Position numbers and translations under genes: made by a program. 64,000 bases of DNA from Deltaproteobacteria bacterium (GTDB taxonomy: Bacteria; Desulfobacterota; Desulfuromonadia; Geobacterales; Pseudopelobacteraceae), in the NCBI GenBank assembly GCA_016182975.1, contig JACPFJ010000006.1, forward strand, positions 124,001-188,000, in the 5' to 3' direction. Numbering within the stretch: the stretch's first letter is position 1; the number at the start of each line of letters is the position of its first letter. Under the pieces are notes generated by a model. That model was not told the DNA's origin, did not search any database, and worked only from the letters and a program-made list of their open reading frames with translations. Shown here piece after piece: positions 28,701 to 36,977 of the stretch.

Positions 28701-29710
28701 GGCTCAACCAAAAAATCGGGATCAACGTGGTCTCTAATCATGCATCTTAGCTGTTCTACGCTCAACCAAACCGTATTTTCACTACTGTTGTAGCGAAATC
28801 CCTTGGAGCACGGTGTTCCGTTATGTTCGCCGCTTGCGAAGCCATGCGCCTTTCTCACGGTCGGCAACATGATGAAATAGTCGTCATATTCCAATGTGGA
28901 AATCGCATCGTTTTCTGTGATCATCTCTTCGTGAAGTTTCTCTCCCGGTCTGATGCCGACTATTTCATGCCGGCATTCGGGTGCAACAGCTTTCGCAAGG
29001 TCGGTGATCCGGTAGCTCGGAATTTTGGGGACAAATATTTCGCCGCCTTGCATAGTATTCAAGGCAAACAAAACCAGCTTTACCCCATCTTCGAGAGTGA
29101 TGCTGAAACGGGTCATTTGTTCGTCAGTGATCGGCAGAACCCCCGTTTTTCGCTTTTCCAGAAAAAATGGTACCACACTACCCCGGCTTCCCAGAACGTT
29201 TCCGTACCGCACCACTGAAAATTTGATATCACGTTGTCCCCGAAAATTGTTTGCGGCCGTAAACAACTTGTCGGAACAAAGCTTTGTGGCGCCGTACAGA
29301 TTGATGGGAGCAGCCGCCTTGTCGGTACTCAGCGCCACAACCTTCTGTACCCCGCAATCAATACAGCCTTCAATGACATTTTGCGCGCCGAGTATGTTGG
29401 TTTTTATTGCTTCAAAGGGGTTGTATTCTGTTGCGGGAACCTGTTTCAGTGCAGCGGCATGAACGACAATGTCAATTCCCTCAAAAGCCCTGGCCAGACG
29501 GTCCTTGTCCCTGACATCACCTATAAAATAACGTAGCTGAGGATATCTGGATGTGGGAAAAGTCTGCTGCATTTCATACTGCTTCATTTCATCGCGGGAA
29601 TAGACGACCATGCGCTTTACGGTGGGGTATTGCGCCAGCACCGTCTCGACGAATTTTTTGCCGAACGATCCGGTGCCGCCTGTTATGAGGATTGATTGTT
29701 CATTCAGCAA
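28697..29710 (-). CDS. pseB: UDP-GlcNAc 4,6-dehydratase (inverting), PseB-like
   Basis: 337 residues if started at TTG 29710, which has AGGAG at good spacing and gives the standard N-terminus LNEQSILITGGTGSFGKKF; the track start (GTG 29749) adds 13 unconserved residues. TGGTGSFG is the NADP site, and ALSTDKAAAPINLYGATKLC carries the catalytic Thr/Asp/Lys and YxxxK of the PseB/FlaA1 family. It makes UDP-2-acetamido-2,6-dideoxy-L-arabino-hexos-4-ulose, the first step to pseudaminic acid. It is the first gene of the long glycan operon; the 254 bases upstream hold no gene and no promoter I could assign. Confidence 0.92.
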   Translation of the reverse strand: MLNEQSILITGGTGSFGKKFVETVLAQYPTVKRMVVYSRDEMKQYEMQQTFPTSRYPQLRYFIGDVRDKDRLARAFEGIDIVVHAAALKQVPATEYNPFEAIKTNILGAQNVIEGCIDCGVQKVVALSTDKAAAPINLYGATKLCSDKLFTAANNFRGQRDIKFSVVRYGNVLGSRGSVVPFFLEKRKTGVLPITDEQMTRFSITLEDGVKLVLFALNTMQGGEIFVPKIPSYRITDLAKAVAPECRHEIVGIRPGEKLHEEMITENDAISTLEYDDYFIMLPTVRKAHGFASGEHNGTPCSKGFRYNSSENTVWLSVEQLRCMIRDHVDPDFLVEP

Positions 29711-29964
29711 AGAATCTTCTCCTGACTGTTGAGACAAACTCAAAGCCACACAAACTCAGGCGGTTTCGTCGCGTAACCACCTTGAATAAAACTACTGAGG
29801 ATAATGGAAGATACTGCAATCTCCCGCTCCGCTTCAGGGAGGAGTTGGCGCACTCACATGGTGTTTCATGAGGTTTGAGGAGGGAGTAATGTTGCCAATT
29901 TTTAAATATGTCGAAGCAGTGCAAAGCAGCCAAACTGTTACAACGGCGGACGTTCATCAATGCC

Positions 29965-31524
29965 TTATAACCCCTGAAGTGCTTTTCGTACATCCGCATT
30001 CCAAGGTTCGATCTCCAATGCCCTGCGATAGAAAGATTTTGCCTCTTCCGGATGGCCCACGGCCGTACAGATCATTCCCAGCCCGGCCAGGGTCTCCACG
30101 TCGCGGGGCTGTTTCCTGTGCAGGTCGAGATAGATTTGGATGGCCTCGTCGGTCATCCCGAGCTCGGCAAAGTAGAGGTCGGCCAGGTTCTTGCGGAAGT
30201 TGCTGTTGGCCGGCTGCAGCTCAACCGCCCGTTCGTAGGCGCGCCGAGCGCCCTCGATGTCGCCGATGCGGTAACGCAGAACGCCAAGGTCATTATGGAA
30301 GAGGGCATTGCTGCTGTAGTTGTGGGCAAGTTCTTCCAGCAGTGAATGCGCTTCGCTCAGCCGGTCCTGCTGCACAAGCCTCTGCGCTTCGGCGTATATC
30401 TCATCGGCGCTGCGAACTGCAGCGGGTGCCGGTTGAACCTTTTTCACCGCGTCAGCAATAGCGGCAAGCGATTCCCTGGCTTCCCTGTTCCATGGCTCAA
30501 TCTTCAGGATGCTTTCAAGGAAGGAACGGGCGTCATCTGGCCTGTCGACTTCCAGACTTATGTTACTTAGCGCCTTAAGCGTCTCAATGTCCCGCGGATT
30601 GCCGCCCAGTATCTGGAGATACAGTTTAAGCGCCTCCTCGGTCTCGCCACAGGCGATGTAGAGAAGATCAGCCAGGTTTTTCCGGAAATTCAGATTGCCC
30701 GGCTGCAGACGGAACGCCTCTTCGTGATGGCTACGGGCCTGGGCAATATCACCATCCTGCTGACAGAGCACCCCCAGGTCATTATGGCCGGCCGTATACT
30801 CGGGATAACGTGCTAGCAGATCCTGCAGCGCTCGACGAGCCTCGCTGTTTTTTCCGGAATTTGCCAGCTCAAGGGCCTGACGATGCAGCTGTTCGGGGCT
30901 CTTCGGCGGCTCCTGGAAGACCGGTGCCTTCTGGGTCGGGGCTACGGGAGGCTGCGGCATTACTGCAACCGGTGGTGCCGCTGGAGCCTGCGGGACCGGG
31001 CTGGATATTCGAGCCGGCTGAGGCGGCTCCGGCAGCGCCCCCCCCAGATTCTGCAGGGCCTGGCGGGCCTGGCTGTTGACCGCATCCAGTTGCAGGGTAC
31101 GGCTAAAATACTGGCGGGCCTGCTCGCGCCGGCCGATCCGGGTACTGATGGTGCCGAGGGCATTCAGGGTCTCGACGTCGAAGGGGTTGTCCTTGAGGAT
31201 GTCCAGGTAGGTATGGATGGCGTCATCAGCCCATTCCAGCTCCACAAAATAGAAGTCGGCCAGGTTCTTGCGAAACGTAATGTTGCGCGGGTCGAGTTTG
31301 TGGGCCTTTTCATAGTGGGCCAGGGCCTTCAGGCCGTTGCCGGCCTGGTAGTAGAGCACCGCCAGGTCGTTATGGGCCTGGGCGAATTCAGGGTATATCT
31401 TCAGGAAGTTCTGGATCTGGCTGAGCGCCTCATCCGGCTCCACTTCGCGAAGGGACGACACGATTCTTTCATAGGTCGCACGACCTTCAATAATGATAAG
31501 ATTGCTCTGAGAATCACTATACAT
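29965..31524 (-). CDS. TPR protein with three long internal repeats
   Basis: 519 residues from ATG 31524 (the TTG two codons earlier is less likely; AGGGG lies upstream). The protein consists of three homologous blocks of about 130-150 residues, near 25-165, 215-350 and 375-519. Each contains HNDLxVL, then FRKNLAD, then DVETLxALG-type segments, i.e. groups of tetratricopeptide repeats. A Pro/Ala-rich linker joins blocks one and two. TPR arrays bind other proteins; no catalytic domain or signal peptide is visible. It lies between the pse genes and a sigma-28-linked TPR gene, so a role in flagellar or surface-glycan assembly is a guess. Confidence 0.8.
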   Translation of the reverse strand: MYSDSQSNLIIIEGRATYERIVSSLREVEPDEALSQIQNFLKIYPEFAQAHNDLAVLYYQAGNGLKALAHYEKAHKLDPRNITFRKNLADFYFVELEWADDAIHTYLDILKDNPFDVETLNALGTISTRIGRREQARQYFSRTLQLDAVNSQARQALQNLGGALPEPPQPARISSPVPQAPAAPPVAVMPQPPVAPTQKAPVFQEPPKSPEQLHRQALELANSGKNSEARRALQDLLARYPEYTAGHNDLGVLCQQDGDIAQARSHHEEAFRLQPGNLNFRKNLADLLYIACGETEEALKLYLQILGGNPRDIETLKALSNISLEVDRPDDARSFLESILKIEPWNREARESLAAIADAVKKVQPAPAAVRSADEIYAEAQRLVQQDRLSEAHSLLEELAHNYSSNALFHNDLGVLRYRIGDIEGARRAYERAVELQPANSNFRKNLADLYFAELGMTDEAIQIYLDLHRKQPRDVETLAGLGMICTAVGHPEEAKSFYRRALEIEPWNADVRKALQGL

Positions 31525-31603
31525 TTCCAAATCCCCTCATGGCATCATGGTATTTTTAGGATTTTATCGAATCGCGCCTACTAAATGCAACTGAAATAAA
31601 GAT

Positions 31604-31621
31604 GGCACGGGACATCGTGCC
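31604..31621 (-). terminator. Short GC-rich hairpin between TPR genes
   Basis: GGCACG, six-base loop, CGTGCC, followed on the minus strand by an AT-rich stretch. It lies after the stronger hairpin at 31653-31677 and may be a second stop signal or a structure in the leader of the downstream TPR gene. Confidence 0.4.
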
Positions 31622-31652
31622 GTTTCTTCAAAAGATGAATCTGAAATAAATT

Positions 31653-31677
31653 CGGGGGGTGTAAGAAGCACCCCCCG
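31653..31677 (-). terminator. Rho-independent terminator after the TPR/Ig-like gene
   Basis: A nine-base perfect stem CGGGGGGTG / CACCCCCCG with a seven-base loop, followed on the minus strand by AATTTATTTC. It lies 34 bases past the stop of the 31711-32919 gene and should end that transcript. Confidence 0.7.
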
Positions 31678-31710
31678 ATCAATGACGGCCTGGAGCCCCG
31701 CAACATGCCC

Positions 31711-32919
31711 TCAGAAAGGTTTTAGCGCATAACCATCGACCTCATCCGCGCTGGTATCCATCTGCCTCCCGGCGGCATCCTTGCCGGTAAATTTGAAGAC
31801 CAGGTGGGAAGCGTCGATGGTGAGACCCTGATCGCCATTGGCTATATCTATCGTGCTGTTCTGCTGAAGCGTAATCACCACACTGGCCAGCCGAGTCACC
31901 GGGTTATAGGTAACTGAGAAGGGGCGTTTGTTGATGAGAGCTTCCTTGGATGAATCTACAGGCAGGGTATTGTTGTAGTAACCGCCTGCCGTGCTTTTTG
32001 CCCGCGATATCTCCCAGTTCGCCGGATTGATAACAGACGCGAGATCCATCTCATTGGTAAACTGGATGGCTATGGTCGCCTTTGAGGTGGTATCAGGGAA
32101 TAATAGCGTGGGATCAAGCCACCAGAGGGGCTTTCCGGGGGGAAGTAGCTGGTTGAAATTTTTACTGTTGGCCGCATCCATATAGGCGATCTTGGGCTTA
32201 TTGAGAATGAAACTCAAATCATTGGCCAGCCCGGTATCCTTAGACTTAAGAATCGACAACTGTTCCAGGGCCTTTTCAGTATCGCCGAGCTTTGCGTAGG
32301 CCGCACCGAGTTCATAGTTGGCTGCGGGAAAATCCTTTTTCAGCCTGAGCGCCTTTTCCAGCTGTTTGACGGCGTCCTCGGGACGTCCCATCTTGTTGTA
32401 GAGCACCCCCATACTGTAGGGAACGTTGCCGTCGCGGGGTGAAACCCTGGCAACCTTGTTGAACTGGGTTTCCGCCTCCCTGAAACGGTCGGTCTGGGTG
32501 TAGAGAATTCCTAGGGTGTAGTCGGCCACCGGGTTGATCGGATCCATCCTGGCCGCCACCTTGAACTCCTTTTCCGCGTCCGTGTACTGTTTGGCCTGGA
32601 GATAGGCATTGCCGAGATTGTTACGGGCGGTCACTGATGTCCTGTCGTTCTGGACGACGGTCTTGAACTCCCTGATCGCCTCTGCGATCTTTCCCTGGCC
32701 CTGGTAGATCTTGCCGATGTAGGTGTGGGCGGTCGCGTTCTGCGGGTCAAAGGCCAGCGCCTTCTTGAACTCCTTGAGCGCCTCATCCTTCTTGTTGTCG
32801 TTCAGGTACGTTGCCGCCTTGTATATCGCATACTGGGCGACCTGGCTGCGCTGTACCTGGATGTTTTCATTGACGGAGAAGAATGCGTCCGCCCCTGATG
32901 ATGAGAACATGTCTGCCAT
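31711..32919 (-). CDS. TPR protein with C-terminal Ig-like beta domain
   Basis: 402 residues. From about 28 to 245 there are six to seven tetratricopeptide units (for example KKALAFDPQNATAHTYIGKIY). The last 130 residues (from KATIAIQFTNEMD) look like a SbsA/Big_5-type beta-sandwich. There is no signal peptide. A sigma-28-type promoter lies directly upstream and a terminator downstream, so it is a single-gene unit probably expressed with late flagellar genes. Its exact role is unknown. Confidence 0.8.
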   Translation of the reverse strand: MADMFSSSGADAFFSVNENIQVQRSQVAQYAIYKAATYLNDNKKDEALKEFKKALAFDPQNATAHTYIGKIYQGQGKIAEAIREFKTVVQNDRTSVTARNNLGNAYLQAKQYTDAEKEFKVAARMDPINPVADYTLGILYTQTDRFREAETQFNKVARVSPRDGNVPYSMGVLYNKMGRPEDAVKQLEKALRLKKDFPAANYELGAAYAKLGDTEKALEQLSILKSKDTGLANDLSFILNKPKIAYMDAANSKNFNQLLPPGKPLWWLDPTLLFPDTTSKATIAIQFTNEMDLASVINPANWEISRAKSTAGGYYNNTLPVDSSKEALINKRPFSVTYNPVTRLASVVITLQQNSTIDIANGDQGLTIDASHLVFKFTGKDAAGRQMDTSADEVDGYALKPF

Positions 32920-32950
32920 GATACCTTCCTCCGGCCTGTGTATGCTTTTA

Positions 32951-32978
32951 TTATCGGCTCATTTCACCCAGAAGTTTA
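32951..32978 (-). promoter_or_regulatory. Sigma-28 (FliA) type promoter
   Basis: On the minus strand TAAA, 16 bases, then GCCGATAA, which is a full match to the FliA -10 octamer; the usual gap from TAAA is 15. The -10 ends 32 bases before the ATG of the TPR/Ig-like gene. This is seen in sequence; control by FliA is inferred. Confidence 0.6.
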
Positions 32979-33048
32979 GTATGTTCTGGGGTGGCCTGAC
33001 TGCGCAACCAGCCCCGTTGTGGCGTTTCTATTTGGAAAGGAGCGCCTG

Positions 33049-34389
33049 TTACCCGGAGAAGCCGGCTGCTTCATGCCTCAGGACATCAGACACCCGTCGG
33101 ACCACATCCCGCCACGCCCCCGGCTCCGCCTGCCGAATGAGCCGCAGCGTCGGGTACCAGGGGGTGTCCCCGCGCTCCAGCAGCCAGCGCCAGTCAGGGG
33201 CGTGGGGAAGCATGACCAGGGTCGGTTTCCCCATGGCGCCCGCCAGGTGCGCCACGGCCGTATCCACGGTTATTACCAGGTCGAGCTGCGCAATCAGGGC
33301 GGCCGTGTCGCCGAAGTCGCGGATATGCCCCGTCAGGTCGGTCAGCGGCAGCGGCAGGGCCCCCTCCCAGCCCATCTGCAGCGAGTACCACGAGACCCCC
33401 GCTACCTCCGCCAGCGGCGCCAGCAGTTCCGCCGGGCAGCTCCGCCCCGGGTCGGGATAGGACTTACCGGCCCAGCAGAGGCCGACCCTGAGACGCCCCT
33501 CGTCCGCTGCCAGGCCGCGCCAGAACGGGAGGCGCTCGGGTGGAGCGGACAGATACGGCACGGCATTGGGGATGGTTTCCACGGTCGTGTCAAAGATCAC
33601 CGGCAGACTCAGCAGGGGCAGATGCAGGTCGAAAGACGGCAGCGGCTGACCCAAAGCAACCACCTCCACGTTTCCGGACAGGCCTTGCATCAGCGTCACC
33701 AGCGGAGGATGACACTCGAAGACGACCCTCGCGCCCAAGGCTGCAACCAGCGGAATATAGCGGCAGAACTGGAGCGTGTCGCCGAAACCCTGCTCGGCAT
33801 GGATCAGAACGGTCCTGCCGCCCACCGGCTCCCCCTGCCAGCGGGGCTGCGGGAAATCCCGGCGCGGCGAGGTGAAGCCGCGCTTCTGCCAGCGCCACTC
33901 GTACTCCCGCCATCCCTCCCGGTAATCGCCCTTCAAGAGGAGCAGCAGCGCCCTGTTCCAGTGGGCCTCGGCATGATCGGGGGCGGCCGCGAGCACCGCG
34001 TCGCAGGCTGCCATGGCATCCGCCGGCAGCCCCAGCGACTGATAACATGTGCCCTGCGCCACACGGGCATCATGCAAATCCGGAGCCAGCTCCAGGGCGC
34101 GTGAGTAGCTTTCCGCGGCCTCCGCGTATCGGCGCATCTCCAGGAGCGTGTTGCCGCGGTTGTTCCAGACTACGGCAATGGCGGGAGATCGCTCCAGCAT
34201 TTTATCGTATACCGCCAGGGCCTCCTCGAATCTCCCCAAAAGGTGCAGGCAATGCCCCAGGCAGATAGATGCATCGCAGTGGTCGGGCGCCATGCCGAGC
34301 GCCTTTGCGAACTGGAAGGCCGCCTCGCGGACCCTCCCCGCCCCCAGCAGCCCCACCCCCAAGGCATGGAGCTCCCCGGCCGTCTCCAT
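33049..34389 (-). CDS. TPR domain fused to GT9-like glycosyltransferase
   Basis: 446 residues from ATG 34389, which has GGAG six bases upstream; ATG 34446 and ATG 34413 are possible earlier starts. Residues 1-165 are TPR units (VVWNNRGNTLLEMRRYAEA; AHWNRALLLLLKGDY). The rest is like ADP-heptose:LPS heptosyltransferases (GT9): LIHAEQGFGDTLQFCRY, VGLCWAGKSYPDPGRSC and VITVDTAVAHLAGAMGKPTLVMLP. Such TPR-GT9 fusions are common near flagellar and surface-glycan genes and may glycosylate proteins. The long-start ATG overlaps the TAA of a decayed regulator tail, a sign that it once followed that gene directly. Confidence 0.85.
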   Translation of the reverse strand: METAGELHALGVGLLGAGRVREAAFQFAKALGMAPDHCDASICLGHCLHLLGRFEEALAVYDKMLERSPAIAVVWNNRGNTLLEMRRYAEAAESYSRALELAPDLHDARVAQGTCYQSLGLPADAMAACDAVLAAAPDHAEAHWNRALLLLLKGDYREGWREYEWRWQKRGFTSPRRDFPQPRWQGEPVGGRTVLIHAEQGFGDTLQFCRYIPLVAALGARVVFECHPPLVTLMQGLSGNVEVVALGQPLPSFDLHLPLLSLPVIFDTTVETIPNAVPYLSAPPERLPFWRGLAADEGRLRVGLCWAGKSYPDPGRSCPAELLAPLAEVAGVSWYSLQMGWEGALPLPLTDLTGHIRDFGDTAALIAQLDLVITVDTAVAHLAGAMGKPTLVMLPHAPDWRWLLERGDTPWYPTLRLIRQAEPGAWRDVVRRVSDVLRHEAAGFSG

Positions 34390-34445
34390 TATGACTCCAT
34401 TGCTGTCCGACATTGCGCGATACCCAGTCGGCGGAACGCCCGCCA

Positions 34446-34530
34446 TTATCTCGGCCGTTTCTCCGGCCGCTCGATGCCGAACGTCTCCAGGCGGTGCGGA
34501 GGCTCCTGCAGCTCATCCCCAAGAGGGGGG
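34446..34530 (-). pseudogene. Decayed C-terminal tail of an NtrC-type regulator
   Basis: About 80 bases closely resemble the 3' end of the intact regulator gene at 35454-36854. Reading LLGMSCRSLR and, after one lost base, RLETFGIERPEKRPR then TAA, it matches [22 protein letters not shown] of the Fis-type helix-turn-helix in the intact protein. Nothing else of that gene remains here; MntA-HepT lies between this relic and the intact copy. Confidence 0.7.
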
Positions 34531-34537
34531 AGAACGA

Positions 34538-34954
34538 TCATGCGTACCTCTGGATCATCAGCTTCATGAACTCTTCAATATCTCCAAGACCTTGGAATGA
34601 TATCTCATACACCTTTTCCAGATCAAGCCGGGCATATTCGTGGACGCACAGGTTGCGGAATCCGACGGCACGCACCATCCGTTCCGTGAGGTCTTCGTGT
34701 ATGACCCCTCTTTCCTGAAGCAGATAAAAAAACTCGTTCAAGCTGCCTGCCATGCCGAAACCTTCATCGCTGACCACATGAGCGGCCAGGTCGATACAAC
34801 CCTGGAGCGCCTGCATGAGGTTGAACATGATGATATCCTGGCTGTCCTGATCTGCCAGAAACAGGTGGAGGGCAGGCGGACGCTTGTCGCGTATCCTGGT
34901 CAGGCACTTTTCAATCTGTGCGGCCTTCGCCGTAACGATCGAGCTGTCAACCAT
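34538..34954 (-). CDS. hepT: HepT-type RNase toxin (HEPN domain)
   Basis: 138 residues. RNLCVHEY is the RX4HXY active-site motif of HEPN ribonucleases; in HepT the final tyrosine is the residue adenylylated by the MntA partner. The helical N-terminus and DIIMFNLMQALQGCIDLA fit the DUF86/HepT family. The start overlaps the MntA stop by 8 bases, the normal arrangement for the pair. The pair acts in the cytoplasm as a toxin-antitoxin module. Confidence 0.88.
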   Translation of the reverse strand: MVDSSIVTAKAAQIEKCLTRIRDKRPPALHLFLADQDSQDIIMFNLMQALQGCIDLAAHVVSDEGFGMAGSLNEFFYLLQERGVIHEDLTERMVRAVGFRNLCVHEYARLDLEKVYEISFQGLGDIEEFMKLMIQRYA

Positions 34955-35369
34955 GGGCCTGGTCCCCGTAGCGCTGCTTGAGTTTCGAGCGCATCATTGC
35001 GACATAATAAGAGAACTCTGCGATCATCGGCAGCCTGCGGCTGCGGAAGGCGCGCAATGCCTCCGGATCACGCTGGTATAGGCATGTGCCTTTGCGGAAC
35101 ACCTGGTCAAGGACGAGTTCTCCGGCGTTGTTCATGATCAGAGGGTGGACGTCGAGCCGGGTGATCCTGCCCAATTCGGCGATAACGGTGAAACGGAAAT
35201 CGTTGTAGCTGGAGATTGGTACCGAGGCATCGAGGAAGAAGGCCACATCCAGGTCGCTGCCGGGGCGATTCCTGCCGGCGGCATGGGAACCGAACAGGCA
35301 GCAGGCGGCAATCTCGGTTTTGCCGGCGCAGTAGCGGGCTATCCGCTCTTTGATTTCGCTGCTGGTCAT
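34947..35369 (-). CDS. mntA: MntA-type nucleotidyltransferase antitoxin
   Basis: 140 residues. GS at 27-28 followed by D39-L-D41 is the GSX10DXD motif of minimal nucleotidyltransferases, and LDVHPL may carry the third acid. MntA proteins transfer AMP to the tyrosine of HepT and so silence it. It is the first gene of the two-gene unit, with only 84 bases between it and the regulator gene upstream. No clear promoter or strong ribosome site was seen. Confidence 0.88.
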   Translation of the reverse strand: MTSSEIKERIARYCAGKTEIAACCLFGSHAAGRNRPGSDLDVAFFLDASVPISSYNDFRFTVIAELGRITRLDVHPLIMNNAGELVLDQVFRKGTCLYQRDPEALRAFRSRRLPMIAEFSYYVAMMRSKLKQRYGDQAHG

Positions 35370-35453
35370 TGATTTCCCATAGAGTTGTCCGATGGCACGC
35401 CGGATCTGTTTTAACTCATGACAACAAGATGTAGCATATTTATCGACAAACCG

Positions 35454-36854
35454 TCAGTAAGATTTATTACGCCGCTCCGGCCGCTCGATGCCGAACTTCT
35501 CCAGGCGGTACTGCAGGGTCTTGTAGCTCATCCCCAAAAGCGGCGCCGCCTTGCCGATCACCCATTCGGCCCGCTCCATGGCCTTGATGATCAAACCCTT
35601 CTCCAACTCCTCGAAGGCGATCCCCTCCGGCGGCAGCTCGAAGGGGATACCGCCGGCCAGGGCCGAGGCGGCGGTGATCTCTACCGGGAGGTCCTCCGGT
35701 TCGATGTAGTTGCTCTCAGCCATCAGCACCGAGCGCTCGATGACCGACTCCAGTTGGCGCACGTTGCCGGGCCAGATGTAATTCATAAGCAATTTCAGTG
35801 CCGGCCTGGAGATGCCGTCCACGGCGATGCCTGATGCCTGGCTGTATTTTTTGACAAAGAATTCGGTCAATATTTTGACATCGCTCCCCCGTTCCCGCAG
35901 GGGGGGGAGGTTGATGCGGATCACGTTGAGGCGGTAGAAGAGGTCCTCGCGGAAGTTGCCGCGCCGGATCTCCTGCTCCAGCTCCTTGTTGGTGGCCGAG
36001 ACGATGCGCACGTCCAGGGGGATGTTGACCTTGCCCCCCACACGGCGGATCTCCTTCTCCTGGATGGCCCGCAGGAGCTTGGCCTGCATGGCCACGTTCA
36101 TCTCACCGATCTCGTCCAGGAAGACCGTGCCGCCGCCCGCCGCCTCGAAGATGCCGATCTCGCGCGCATTGGCGCCGGTAAAGCTCCCCTTTTCGTGACC
36201 GAACAGCTCGCTCTCGATCAGGGTGTCCGGTATAGCGGCGCAGTTGATGGCCAGGAACGGTCTTGCCCGGCGCTGGCTCCCGTCGTGTATGGCCCTGGCC
36301 ACCAGTTCCTTGCCGGTGCCGGATTCCCCGACGATCAACACCGTGGAGGTCGAGGCCGCGATCTTGGCGACAACCCGGAAGACCTCGCGCATCTTGGGGT
36401 GTTCGCCCAGCATGTTGGGGATGGTCTGGATCGCCTCGACCCGCTTCTGCAGCACGCGGTTCTCGCGCAACAGCCCGATACGCTCGAAGGCGCGCGCCAG
36501 GGTCAGGATCAGGTTGTCCCGCTCCAGCGGCTTCTCCAGGTAGTCGAAGGCCCCCTTCTTCATCGCCTCCACGGCGGAATCGACCGTACCGTGGGCGGTC
36601 ATGAGGATCACGCACTGCTGCGGATCGTCGGCCAGCACCCTCTTCAGCAGATCCAGCCCGCTCTCATCCTGCATCTTCAGATCGGTCAGGATCAGGTCGA
36701 ACTCGCGCCTCTCCAACTGTTTGAGCGCCTCGCGCACGCCGGGAACATCGACCACGTCGTACCCCTGCTTGGTCAGGATGACCCTGAGGATGTCCCGTTG
36801 TCCCTTTTCGTCATCGACGATCAGTATGCTTCCCTTTTTCGCTTGGTTGGGCAT
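35454..36854 (-). CDS. Sigma-54-dependent response regulator (NtrC family)
   Basis: 466 residues from ATG 36854 ([16 protein letters not shown]); the track start 30 codons earlier runs through an intergenic repeat. Receiver domain 8-125 with LILTDLKMQ holding the phosphoacceptor Asp. AAA+ domain about 145-380 with GESGTGKE (Walker A), GSFTGA instead of GAFTGA in loop 1, and [12 protein letters not shown] (Walker B). Fis-type helix-turn-helix at the end ([20 protein letters not shown]). The partner kinase gene lies 123 bases upstream on the same strand. Geobacter has a flagellar master regulator of this class (FgrM); with a sigma-28 promoter nearby this is a candidate counterpart, not shown. 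Confidence 0.92.
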   Translation of the reverse strand: MPNQAKKGSILIVDDEKGQRDILRVILTKQGYDVVDVPGVREALKQLERREFDLILTDLKMQDESGLDLLKRVLADDPQQCVILMTAHGTVDSAVEAMKKGAFDYLEKPLERDNLILTLARAFERIGLLRENRVLQKRVEAIQTIPNMLGEHPKMREVFRVVAKIAASTSTVLIVGESGTGKELVARAIHDGSQRRARPFLAINCAAIPDTLIESELFGHEKGSFTGANAREIGIFEAAGGGTVFLDEIGEMNVAMQAKLLRAIQEKEIRRVGGKVNIPLDVRIVSATNKELEQEIRRGNFREDLFYRLNVIRINLPPLRERGSDVKILTEFFVKKYSQASGIAVDGISRPALKLLMNYIWPGNVRQLESVIERSVLMAESNYIEPEDLPVEITAASALAGGIPFELPPEGIAFEELEKGLIIKAMERAEWVIGKAAPLLGMSYKTLQYRLEKFGIERPERRNKSY

Positions 36855-36882
36855 GGTACCGTTCTTCTTTACGTTGAGAATT

Positions 36883-36963
36883 CGTAGGGGCGATCCCTTG
36901 TGATCGCCCTTGTTGCAATTGCCGGCAAAAGGCGGGCACCCCAAGGGGATGCCCCTACAACGG
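36883..36963. repeat. Intergenic inverted repeat (GTAGGGGC ... GCCCCTAC)
   Basis: Arms CGTAGGGGCGATCCC and GGGGATGCCCCTAC flank an inner GATC-type hairpin between the kinase and regulator genes. It is the kind of palindromic intergenic repeat often spread over genomes of this group. It may fold in the kinase-regulator transcript. Confidence 0.55.
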
Positions 36964-36977
36964 CGTCGGTCGTTTCT

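Noticed and set aside
34202-34522. 106-residue minus-strand ORF starting MGMSCRSLRT
   Set aside because: It begins in the decayed regulator tail and then runs out of frame through the TPR-GT9 gene; only the tail part is meaningful.
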